DNA of 64,000 nt from an uncultured bacterium. Lineage in GTDB: Bacteria > Bacillota > Clostridia > Lachnospirales > Lachnospiraceae. Each line of letters starts with the position of its first letter. Position 1 is the stretch's first letter. The position numbers and the translations under genes were made by a program. Location: NCBI GenBank assembly GCA_947647735.1, contig CANSLJ010000003.1, positions 62,001-126,000 on the forward strand, written 5' to 3'. The notes under the pieces are model-generated. The model was not told the DNA's origin. It did not search any database and saw nothing but the letters and a program-made list of their open reading frames with translations. Of this stretch, positions 33,612-42,200 are shown piece after piece.

Positions 33612-34217
33612 GTGAAGGAGGAAGAAAGTAAAAGGTACGGTAAGAGAAAATGGATGTACTTGCTGGGTGTAGTGTGTGTGGCTTGTATCATGATAGCTGC
33701 CGGCTTTTATGTAAGTTATATACGTAACAGCTTGATGAGGCAGACAATTTCTAATGTTCAGACTGTGACACAGCAGCAACAGCAGGCATTTGACAGTTTT
33801 ATTGATAGAGATCGAGAACGGATTCATAGTTATGCGGATGATTTTTCCAAACATAGTTCTACTGATTTGGAAAATATTCATAGTACATTGGAGATTTTTT
33901 GTAGTGTAGATGCACTTTATACGGTTGTGAACCTTGATACAGGAGAATTTTATAACAGTAAGTCAGAAGAAGTCTTTTGTATGGGAGAAGAGGAACTGGA
34001 AAATTATCGGGGATTTTCGGGCAGTGGAGTTCGGGAGCCATATATCGGCCTGTATACGGATTCGAAAATGTTTGGCTATTATGAGTGTTTTACTTTTAGC
34101 GACGGTGTGAAGGGACTGATCCAGAAGGGATATGAGTCCGACAGAGTTTCGGAGGAATTTACGCTCTCTTTTTATAATGACCAGGGGTTTGCCTACGTTA
34201 TAAATCGGGGGGGGTGA
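33612..34217 (+). pseudogene. 5' fragment of frameshifted hybrid sensor kinase (membrane anchor and sensor domain)
   Basis: Starts at GTG 33612. 201 residues: a cytoplasmic basic start, one membrane helix (about 16-35), then the first part of an extracytoplasmic Cache-like sensor (TISNVQTVTQQQQQAFDSF ... GFAYVINRGG). It stops at TGA 34215 right after a run of eight G (34207-34214). With seven G the frame continues as INRGGDVLLRPFTNIDE into the next reading frame, exactly the sensor-domain sequence expected. So this and the next entry are halves of one gene of about 987 codons. The piece is AT-rich (one 60-nt line at 33841 has 15 G+C). Confidence 0.8.
34207..34214 (+). repeat. G8 homopolymer at the frameshift point
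   Basis: Eight G in a row, preceded by TAAATC and followed by TGA. Loss of one G joins the two halves of the sensor kinase in frame. Candidate for phase variation by slippage, a plain mutation, or a sequencing error. Confidence 0.9.
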
Positions 34218-34224
34218 CGTCCTG

Positions 34225-36573
34225 TTGCGCCCGTTTACGAATATTGATGAAAGATATTATATAGGCGATAATATCTTTAGCATGTTCGAGGGCAGCGAGA
34301 GCGGCAGGAAGCAGTCGGCGTCCTTGAAGGAGGCGCTGGATAAGCAGGAGACAGGAGCGGTGGTCTTTCATAACGGGGAGAGAGACTACGTCTATACCTA
34401 TGTGCCGATAGAAAATGTAGAAGGGTGGTATCTGGTATCCATAGTGCCCGAAGAGGCGATCATGGATGAAGCAAATCAGGTAATAAGCAGTTCTCAGATA
34501 GCTATCGTGATCGCGATCGCGGTGATGGCTGTCTTCACAATATTTATTTCCTTTATGTGGGGAGCGCACAGAGATCTTGTACAGAAGGAGCAGGAAAAAG
34601 AGTACAAGGAACAGCAGTTCCGCATTCTGGCAAATTATCTGGCTAACAATACGGATGATACATACATTATGCTGAAGGACGATAAACGCAGCATAGAGTA
34701 TGCCAGCCCGAACTTCGAACGTGTTCTGGGGATATCGGCGGAAGATGCCCTGAAAAATCTGAAGGTTCTGAGCGAGGTGGGCGGCAGGCTGGATGAGATG
34801 AGGGAGAATGAATCCCTGAATGCGATAGAACTGGAGCGGGTAGATCCGAAGAGCGGAGAGCGCAAGTGGTTCCGTGAGACCGTTTACTGTGCGTACATAC
34901 AGGATGAGAGAAAGTTCATCATCTATATTTCCGACAGGACAAAAGACAGGCAGATCCAGAATAATCTGGAGATGGCACTGGATTCGGCGAACGTTGCCAG
35001 TCAGGCAAAAAGTTCGTTTTTGAGCAGTGTCAGCCATGATATACGGACGCCGATGAATGCGATCATAGGGCTAGTCACGCTGTTACAGCAGGAAGCGGAT
35101 GATCCGAAAGCGGTATTGGAATATGCGAAAAAAATTGATGGCGCCAGTCAGCATCTGCTGGGGCTTATTAATGATGTTCTGGATATGAATAAGATCGAAA
35201 GCGGAAAAGTAATGCTGAATGCCGAAGAATTGAATCTGGCAGAACTGATCGAGGGACTGAACAGCATTATCCGCCCTCAGGCAAAGGCAAAAGACCAGAA
35301 CATGGACATCTACACTTCAGGCTTTAAATATGAGCATCTGATCGGTGACAAGATGCGGATCAACCAGATTCTGATCAATATCCTGTCCAATGCGGTGAAA
35401 TATACACCGAAAGGAGGCAGGATCGAGGTGACGGTGAATGAGCTGCCGCAGATTCTGGAGGGATACAGCCGTATACAGTTCAAGGTGAAAGATAACGGGC
35501 AGGGAATGTCCGAGGAGTATCAGAAGGTTATCTTTGATCCGTTTACCCGGGAACAGAATACGAAGACGAACAGGATACAGGGGACCGGACTTGGCATGGC
35601 GATCACCAGAAATCTGGTGGAGCTGATGGGCGGCACGATAGCGGTGGAGAGCAGGCTGGGGGAAGGTTCTGTGTTTACCGTGGAGATCGATCTGCGGATT
35701 CAGGAAAAAGGAGATGATCTGACATTCTGGAAAGAGCACGGGGTCAGACGGGTGATCGTTGCGGATGATGATAAAGATATCTGTGAAAACGTGGTACGCA
35801 CCATGGAAAAAACCGGCGTGACCGTAGATTATGTGACGGATGGCGAAGCGGTCATCAGCACAATGCGGGAGGCGAGGGAACGGGGCGAGCCGTATGATCT
35901 GCTTTTACTGGACTGGCAGATGCCGAAGGTCAGCGGAATGGAAGTGGCGAAACTGATCCGGGAGAATTATTCGAACAGGATCCCGATCATGCTCTTTACC
36001 GCTTACGACTGGGCTGATATTGAAAAAGAGGCTCTGAAGGTAGGGATAGACCATTTTATGCCAAAACCGTTTTTCGTGTCCAGGTTCAAAGAGGCTATTA
36101 AGAGGGTGGTTTACAAAAAGCCGGCTGGTCCTCTGCCGGCAGGCCAGCCGGAGGAAAGTGTCGTAAAGAACAGGCATATTCTGGTGGTCGAGGATATAGA
36201 GGTAAACAGGCTTGTATTGGGAAAGATACTGAGATCCCGCGGAGCGACGCTGGATATGGCGGAGGACGGACAGGAGGCAGTCAGGATGTTTGAAGCTTCC
36301 GAACCGGAAAAGTATGATGTTATTCTCATGGATGTACAGATGCCCGTGATGGACGGTTATCAGGCAACCAGGATGATCAGATCGGGACACCATCCCCGTG
36401 CAAAGACGGTTCCGATCATTGCCATGACGGCGAACGCTTTTGCGGATGATGTCAGGGATGCGCTAAATGCAGGTATGGATGCACACGTTGCAAAACCGAT
36501 CATACTGGAGCAGCTTGAGAGAACAATAAAGGAAGTGCTGGATAAGAAGGAACAGGAGAAAGGGTCGGTATGA
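34225..36573 (+). CDS. 3' part of frameshifted hybrid histidine kinase (PAS, HisKA, HATPase, two receivers)
   Basis: 782 codons readable from TTG 34225, but the frame opens inside the sensor domain, so it is not a natural start. Order: rest of the Cache-like domain (1-85), membrane helix (91-112), PAS (about 130-240), HisKA with His271 (SVSHDIRTPMNAIIG), HATPase_c (about 375-495, GTGLGMAITRNLVELMGG), first receiver (about 510-630, LLLLDWQMPKVSGM), second receiver (about 655-775, VILMDVQMPVMDGY). The receivers should pass phosphate to the Hpt protein encoded next, with which it overlaps by 4 nt. Confidence 0.85.
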   Translation: MRPFTNIDERYYIGDNIFSMFEGSESGRKQSASLKEALDKQETGAVVFHNGERDYVYTYVPIENVEGWYLVSIVPEEAIMDEANQVISSSQIAIVIAIAVMAVFTIFISFMWGAHRDLVQKEQEKEYKEQQFRILANYLANNTDDTYIMLKDDKRSIEYASPNFERVLGISAEDALKNLKVLSEVGGRLDEMRENESLNAIELERVDPKSGERKWFRETVYCAYIQDERKFIIYISDRTKDRQIQNNLEMALDSANVASQAKSSFLSSVSHDIRTPMNAIIGLVTLLQQEADDPKAVLEYAKKIDGASQHLLGLINDVLDMNKIESGKVMLNAEELNLAELIEGLNSIIRPQAKAKDQNMDIYTSGFKYEHLIGDKMRINQILINILSNAVKYTPKGGRIEVTVNELPQILEGYSRIQFKVKDNGQGMSEEYQKVIFDPFTREQNTKTNRIQGTGLGMAITRNLVELMGGTIAVESRLGEGSVFTVEIDLRIQEKGDDLTFWKEHGVRRVIVADDDKDICENVVRTMEKTGVTVDYVTDGEAVISTMREARERGEPYDLLLLDWQMPKVSGMEVAKLIRENYSNRIPIMLFTAYDWADIEKEALKVGIDHFMPKPFFVSRFKEAIKRVVYKKPAGPLPAGQPEESVVKNRHILVVEDIEVNRLVLGKILRSRGATLDMAEDGQEAVRMFEASEPEKYDVILMDVQMPVMDGYQATRMIRSGHHPRAKTVPIIAMTANAFADDVRDALNAGMDAHVAKPIILEQLERTIKEVLDKKEQEKGSV

Positions 36574-36929
36574 TGAAAGGCAGAGAAGAACTGGAGAAGC
36601 TGGGTGTAAATGTGGCGGAAGGAGTGGACCGTGTCGTGGGCGATGAGGCTCTTTACGAGATGATGCTCGGGATGTTTATAGATACGGTGAACGAAAACAG
36701 GATATCGCTGGAGGATTTTGACGGTGATGATATGGAAGGACTGATAAGCCGGGTACATATATTAAAGGGAATGACCGGAAATCTGTCGCTCGCGCCGCTT
36801 TTTGACGGTTATGTCGAAATGCTGGGAATGCTGCGCGGCGGCAGGGCAAAAGAGGCAAAAGCCGTGATGGAAAAGATATTGCCTGTTCAGGCAAAGATCA
36901 TAGAGTGCATTCAGGCGAATCAGGCCTGA
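36570..36929 (+). CDS. Stand-alone Hpt phosphotransfer protein
   Basis: 119 residues, all helical. The phosphorylated His63 lies in RVHILKGMTGNLSL, matching the Hpt consensus H-x-x-K-G. The ATG overlaps the kinase TGA (ATGATG; start 36570 or 36573). It should relay phosphate from the hybrid kinase receivers to the receivers of the two downstream HD-GYP-type proteins. The gene is needed for a complete four-step relay, and all steps are encoded in this operon. Confidence 0.88.
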   Translation: MMKGREELEKLGVNVAEGVDRVVGDEALYEMMLGMFIDTVNENRISLEDFDGDDMEGLISRVHILKGMTGNLSLAPLFDGYVEMLGMLRGGRAKEAKAVMEKILPVQAKIIECIQANQA

Positions 36930-36968
36930 TAGATAGAACGGCTTATTGCGGGACAGAGGAGAAAAGGT

Positions 36969-38003
36969 ATGGCACAGGAGAAAAAGCGGGTGTTGATCGT
37001 AGATGACACCATGGTAGACAGGATCATTCTGAAAAGCATTCTGGAGGCGGATTTTAAGATCTGGGAGGCGGACAGCGGGAACAGGGCATTTGAGTATATT
37101 ACTACGGGAGGAGAGGATCTGGATGCCATTCTGCTGGATCTGTCCATGCCGCATATCAACGGATTTGATGTGCTGCGGTTTATGCAGGAGAAGGGAATGA
37201 ATGATATTCCTGTGTTTGTGGTGACGGCGGAGCCCACGAAGGATAACGTGGAAAAGGCATTTCAGTACAAGGTATGTGATTTCATCGGAAAGCCCTTTGA
37301 CAGGGACGATATACTCGGGCGTCTGCGGTCGAGGCTGGGGATCATTCCGGAATATAATCTTTCCAGGGAGGATCTGCTGGAGACAACGAAATATATTTCG
37401 GATCTGGAAGCATTTTACAGGACATACCTGACGAATTTCGGGAAGAGCGACGCAAAGTACAGGGTACGCTCGGATCTGATGCGGATCATGCTGAATACCT
37501 ACAGCAGAACGCCCCGGGGAGAATACTTAAATCCGGATAATATTTTGCTGGTCAGCAAAGCGGCATATTTCTGTGATATCGGAGAGATGCTGATTCCCGA
37601 TAACAAACCGATAGACCAGCAGGCGCCGGTGGTCGTCACAAGAAACCGGGAACTCGAGGATAAGCACACGGTTTACGGTTCCAATTTTATCAGGATGAAC
37701 CGGGCAAAATCCTGTGAGTATTTTGTGGAGATCTGTGCCAGCATGTGTCTTCACCATCATGAGCGTTATGACGGAAGAGGATATCCTTACGGCATCAAAG
37801 GAAAAAACAATTCCTTCTATAACCAGATCTGCCGGGTGCTGGATGAGTTTGAGGACAAGCGTTCCAAGTTTTACGGGGATAAGGCTAAACCGATCAAGTT
37901 TATCGTCAGGCGTCTGGTGGATGACAATCTGGGTGTGGCTGGGAAGGAGGTGTATGACCTGCTGGAGGAGTGCGAACCATTGATCTTTGACTATTTTCTG
38001 TAG
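36969..38003 (+). CDS. Receiver plus degenerate HD-GYP protein
   Basis: 344 residues. Receiver domain 5-125 with phosphoacceptor Asp57 (AILLDLSMPHING) and Lys in FIGKPFD. The second half aligns with HD-GYP phosphodiesterases but the HD motif is CDIGEMLIP instead of HDIGK-x-x-P, so a metal ligand is lost, while HHHERYDGRGYP is kept. It is therefore probably a catalytically dead c-di-GMP-type effector or a regulator of the next protein; this is inference. Same strand and probably same transcript as the kinase. Confidence 0.82.
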   Translation: MAQEKKRVLIVDDTMVDRIILKSILEADFKIWEADSGNRAFEYITTGGEDLDAILLDLSMPHINGFDVLRFMQEKGMNDIPVFVVTAEPTKDNVEKAFQYKVCDFIGKPFDRDDILGRLRSRLGIIPEYNLSREDLLETTKYISDLEAFYRTYLTNFGKSDAKYRVRSDLMRIMLNTYSRTPRGEYLNPDNILLVSKAAYFCDIGEMLIPDNKPIDQQAPVVVTRNRELEDKHTVYGSNFIRMNRAKSCEYFVEICASMCLHHHERYDGRGYPYGIKGKNNSFYNQICRVLDEFEDKRSKFYGDKAKPIKFIVRRLVDDNLGVAGKEVYDLLEECEPLIFDYFL

Positions 38004-38041
38004 GAGAGACAGCGGATGAGCAGCATCAGGGAGTGAATATT

Positions 38042-39121
38042 ATGAAACAGCAAAATACGGACTATTTTGATACAATTCTGATCATTGACGATGACATGGT
38101 CAATCGTAAGATATTAGCGAAGATCTTTTCGGATACCTACGGAATACGGGAGGCTGCGAACGGAAGCGCAGGGCTTTCGGAGGTGTTGACGGACCGCCAG
38201 CGTTTCTGCGCGATCCTGCTGGATGTAGTCATGCCCGGTATGAGCGGTATCGAGGTTTTACGGCACTTAAAGAAGATGAAGATACTGGAGGAGATCCCGG
38301 TATTCCTGATCACGGCGGAGTATCAGGACGAGATAGAAAAAGAGGCTTATCAGCTCGGGGTGATGGATGTCATATTAAAGCCTGTGGTGCCTTACATGGT
38401 GCGGAGGCGGGTGGAGTCGATCATCGAGCTGTTTTCCACCCGGAAAAGCCTGCATGATGTGGTGCAGGCACAAAAATCCGAACTGCTGGAGCAGGCGGAC
38501 CGGATCAACCAGTTAAACAGAGGCATGATAGAAGCGATGGCCACGGCGATCGAATTCCGGAACGGGGAATCAGGGAGCCATGTAAACCGTATCTATACCA
38601 TCACAAAATTTATGCTGGAAAATACGGAGTTTGGAGAGGGTATCAGCCAGGAGGAGATAGACAACATCTCCCTTGCGGCTATCATGCATGATGTGGGGAA
38701 GATTTCGGTGCCCGATATGATTTTGACGAAGCCGGGAAAGCTTACGGCGGAAGAGTATGAGGTGATGAAGCTGCATACCATACAGGGGGAAGTTCTGCTT
38801 GAGAAGATATCCCAGCTGCGGGAGAACAGTGTCTATAAATATGCATGCGATATTGCCCGCCATCATCATGAACGCTGGGACGGAAACGGATATCCGGACC
38901 ATCTGGCGGGAGATCAGATATCGCCCTGGGCGCAGGTTGTTTCGCTGGCCGACGTATATGACGCGCTGAGTTCCAAGCGTGTTTACAAGGATGCTTTTAC
39001 AAGAAGCAAGGTATTGGAGATGATCTGGGCGGGAGAATGTGGTGTATTCAATCCTCATCTGCTGGACAATTTCTTTGAGGTGGAGAAGCATATCAGCGAG
39101 ATATATGAGGCAGTCGGATGA
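38042..39121 (+). CDS. Receiver plus HD-GYP cyclic di-GMP phosphodiesterase
   Basis: 359 residues from ATG 38042, with AGGGAG at 8 nt; GTG 38033 overlaps that site. Receiver with Asp61 (AILLDVVMPGMSG). The HD-GYP domain is complete: HDVGKISVPD, HHHERWDGNGYP and LADVYDALSSKRVYK. HD-GYP enzymes hydrolyse c-di-GMP (some act on cGAMP). It is the likely output enzyme of the phosphorelay. It is followed by the gltB promoter and hairpin. Confidence 0.9.
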   Translation: MKQQNTDYFDTILIIDDDMVNRKILAKIFSDTYGIREAANGSAGLSEVLTDRQRFCAILLDVVMPGMSGIEVLRHLKKMKILEEIPVFLITAEYQDEIEKEAYQLGVMDVILKPVVPYMVRRRVESIIELFSTRKSLHDVVQAQKSELLEQADRINQLNRGMIEAMATAIEFRNGESGSHVNRIYTITKFMLENTEFGEGISQEEIDNISLAAIMHDVGKISVPDMILTKPGKLTAEEYEVMKLHTIQGEVLLEKISQLRENSVYKYACDIARHHHERWDGNGYPDHLAGDQISPWAQVVSLADVYDALSSKRVYKDAFTRSKVLEMIWAGECGVFNPHLLDNFFEVEKHISEIYEAVG

Positions 39122-39130
39122 TTTTTCTGC

Positions 39131-39159
39131 TTTACAAATAAAAAATTTTGGTGTATAGT
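39131..39159 (+). promoter_or_regulatory. Promoter of gltBD
   Basis: TTTACA (39131-39136), 17-nt spacer, TATAGT (39154-39159), about 80 nt before the gltB ATG and upstream of the 39168-39210 terminator. Confidence 0.65.
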
Positions 39160-39167
39160 GGTACTCG

Positions 39168-39210
39168 AAAGTCGCAAAGGAGCGTAAAAAGCTTACTTTG
39201 CGACTTTTTT
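39168..39210 (+). terminator. Hairpin plus U-run in the gltB leader
   Basis: AAAGTCGCAAAG (39168-39179) pairs perfectly with CTTTGCGACTTT (39196-39207), then more U to 39210. It ends the HD-GYP operon but lies downstream of the gltB promoter, so it would also attenuate gltB. Confidence 0.8.
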
Positions 39211-39238
39211 GTATTTAAATCTGGAATGGAGAAGAGCT

Positions 39239-42200
39239 ATGTTTGATGCAAAAATGCCGGCGGAGAGGGCGCCGCTTTACAGGGAAGAATTTGAACATGA
39301 TAACTGTGGTATCGGGGCCTGTGTCAATATCAGGGGATTGAAGAGCAGGGATACCGTGGAGAATGCCCTGAAGATCGTGGAGAATCTGGAGCACAGGGCA
39401 GGGAAGGATGCGGAGGGAAAAACGGGGGACGGCGTCGGGATCCTGACGCAGGTACCCCATAGATTTATGCGGAAGGTGACAAAGCCTTTAGGTATCCGGA
39501 TTGGCGGCGAGCGGGAGTACGGTGTTGGCATGTTCTTTTTCCCGCAGGATGAGCTGCAGCGGAATCAGGCGAAGAAGATGTTTGAGATCATCGTGGAGAA
39601 GGAGGGGCTGGAGTTTCTGGGCTGGCGTGATGTCGCTATCTTCCCGGAGGTGCTGGGGAAGAAAGCGGTGGAATGTATGCCTCATATCATGCAGGCCTTT
39701 GTGAAAAAGCCCTTTGATGTGGAGAAGGGGCTCGCCTTTGACAGAAAACTCTATATTGTCAGGCGGATATTCGAGCAGTCCACGGATGTGACCTATGTGG
39801 TTTCCTTATCCAGCAGGACGATCGTCTATAAGGGGATGTTCCTTGTGGGGCAGCTCCGGACGTTTTTTGCGGATCTTCAGGATCAGGATTACGAGTCTGC
39901 GATCGCTATCGTGCATTCGCGGTTTTCCACGAACACGAATCCATCTTGGGAACGGGCTCATCCGAACCGGTTTATTGTACATAACGGGGAGATCAACACG
40001 ATCCGCGGCAATGCGGATAAGATGCTGGCGCGGGAGGAAAATATGGAGTCGGAGCATCTGAAGGATCAGCTCGGCAAGGTGATGCCGGTGATCAACGCTT
40101 CCGGTTCGGATTCCGCGATGCTGGACAATACGCTGGAGTTTCTGGTGATGAGCGGGATGGATCTGCCCCTTGCGGTGATGATCACGATTCCGGAGCCCTG
40201 GGCGAACAACAGGACCATGAGTCAGAAGAAACGGGATTTTTATCAGTATTACGCGACCATGATGGAGCCCTGGGACGGTCCGGCATCCATCGTGTTTTCC
40301 GACGGGGATGTGATGGGGGCGGTGCTGGACCGGAACGGCCTGCGTCCCTCCCGGTATCTGATCACAAAAAATGATACTTTAATACTGGCTTCGGAAGTCG
40401 GGGTGGTGGATATTCCGGCCTCCCAGGTGCTGGTAAAGGAAAGGCTTCATCCCGGGAAGATGCTGCTGGTGGATACCGTGGCGGGCAGAGTGATCGGGGA
40501 TGACGAGATCAAGGAGCACTATGCGTCCCGAGAGCCTTACGGGGAATGGCTGGACTCCCATCTTGTGACGCTCCATGAGCTGAAGATCCCGAATCAGAGG
40601 GTGCCGGAGTTTTCCGAGGTTGAGAGACAGAAGATGCAGAAAGCTTTCGGATATACTTATGAGGAGCTCAGAAACAGCATTTTGCCGATGGCGAAAAACG
40701 GTGCGGAGGCAACGGCGGCTATGGGGATAGACACGCCCCTGCCGGTGCTCTCCTCGGCGCACCATCCGCTGTTTGATTCCTTTAAGCAGCTCTTTGCGCA
40801 GGTGACAAATCCGCCCATCGATGCGATCCGAGAGGAGATCGTGACTTCCACCACGGTCTATATCGGCAAGGACGGGAACCTGCTGGAGGAGAAGCCGGAC
40901 AACTGCACGGTATTGAAGGTGCAGAATCCGATCCTGACCAACACAGATATTTTGAAGATCAAAAACATGCGCCATGAGGGATTTCAGGTGGGTGTAGTGC
41001 CGATCATCTATTATAAAAATACCAGTCTGGAGAAGGCTGTGAACAGGCTCTTTGTGGAGGCGGACCGGGAGTTCCGGAAGGGGGTCAATATATTGATCTT
41101 GTCGGACCGGGGCGTGGATGAGAACCATGTGGCGATTCCTTCCCTGCTGGCGGTATCGGCGCTGAATCAGCATCTGGTGGAGACGAAAAAGCGCACCAGC
41201 GTGGCGGTGATCCTGGAGTCGGCGGAGCCGAGGGAAGTGCATCATTTTGCAACCCTGCTGGGGTTTGGCGCCTGTGCGGTGAACCCTTATCTGGCGCAGG
41301 AGAGTGTGAAGGAACTGATCGAGAACCATATGCTGGATAAGGATTATTATGCGGCGGTGGATGACTATAACGATGCGGTGCTGCACGGCATCGTGAAGAT
41401 CGCCTCCAAGATGGGGATTTCCACGATCCAGTCCTACGAGGGTTCCAAGATCTTTGAGGCAATCGGCATTGACAGGAGTGTCATTGATACTTATTTTACG
41501 GGGACGGTCTGCCGGGTGGGCGGGATCACCCTGAAGGATATCGAGAAAGAGGTGGATACGCTGCATTCTATGGCCTTTGATCCGCTGGGGCTGGAGAACG
41601 ATCTGTCTCTGGACAATCCGGGACATCATCAGATGCGCAGCGGCGCGGAGGAGCATCTGTACAATCCGGCGACGATCCATACGCTGCAGGAGGCGACAAG
41701 GCGGGGCGATTATCAGTTGTTTAAGCAGTATACGGCGATGGTGGATAACGAGGAGTCGGTGCGGAACCTTCGCGGGCTGATGGAGTTTCGGTATCCGAAG
41801 AAGGCTGTGCCGCTCTCCGAGGTGGAGAGTGTGGAAAAAATCGTCACAAGGTTTAAGACGGGGGCGATGTCCTACGGTTCTATCTCCAAGGAGGCGCATG
41901 AGACATTGGCGATCGCGATGAATCATCTGCACGGCAAGTCCAATACCGGGGAGGGCGGTGAGGATGAGGAACGGCTGGTAATCGGGCCGAACGGGGAAAA
42001 TAAGTGTTCCGCCATCAAGCAGGTGGCGTCCGGGCGTTTCGGCGTGACGAGCCGTTATCTGATCAGCGCACAGGAGATTCAGATTAAGATGGCGCAGGGC
42101 GCGAAGCCCGGGGAGGGCGGACATCTGCCGGGGAGCAAGGTGTATCCCTGGATCGCAAAGACAAGGCATTCCACGCCCGGCGTGAGCCTGATCTCACCGC

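Noticed and set aside
34225-36573. Independent soluble-start kinase gene
   Set aside because: The frame opens in the middle of the sensor domain with a TTG lacking a ribosome site; it is the second half of the frameshifted gene.
40379-42169. 596-codon open frame on the minus strand
   Set aside because: It is fully inside gltB, whose family motifs run without a break; the antisense frame has no recognisable domain or ribosome site.
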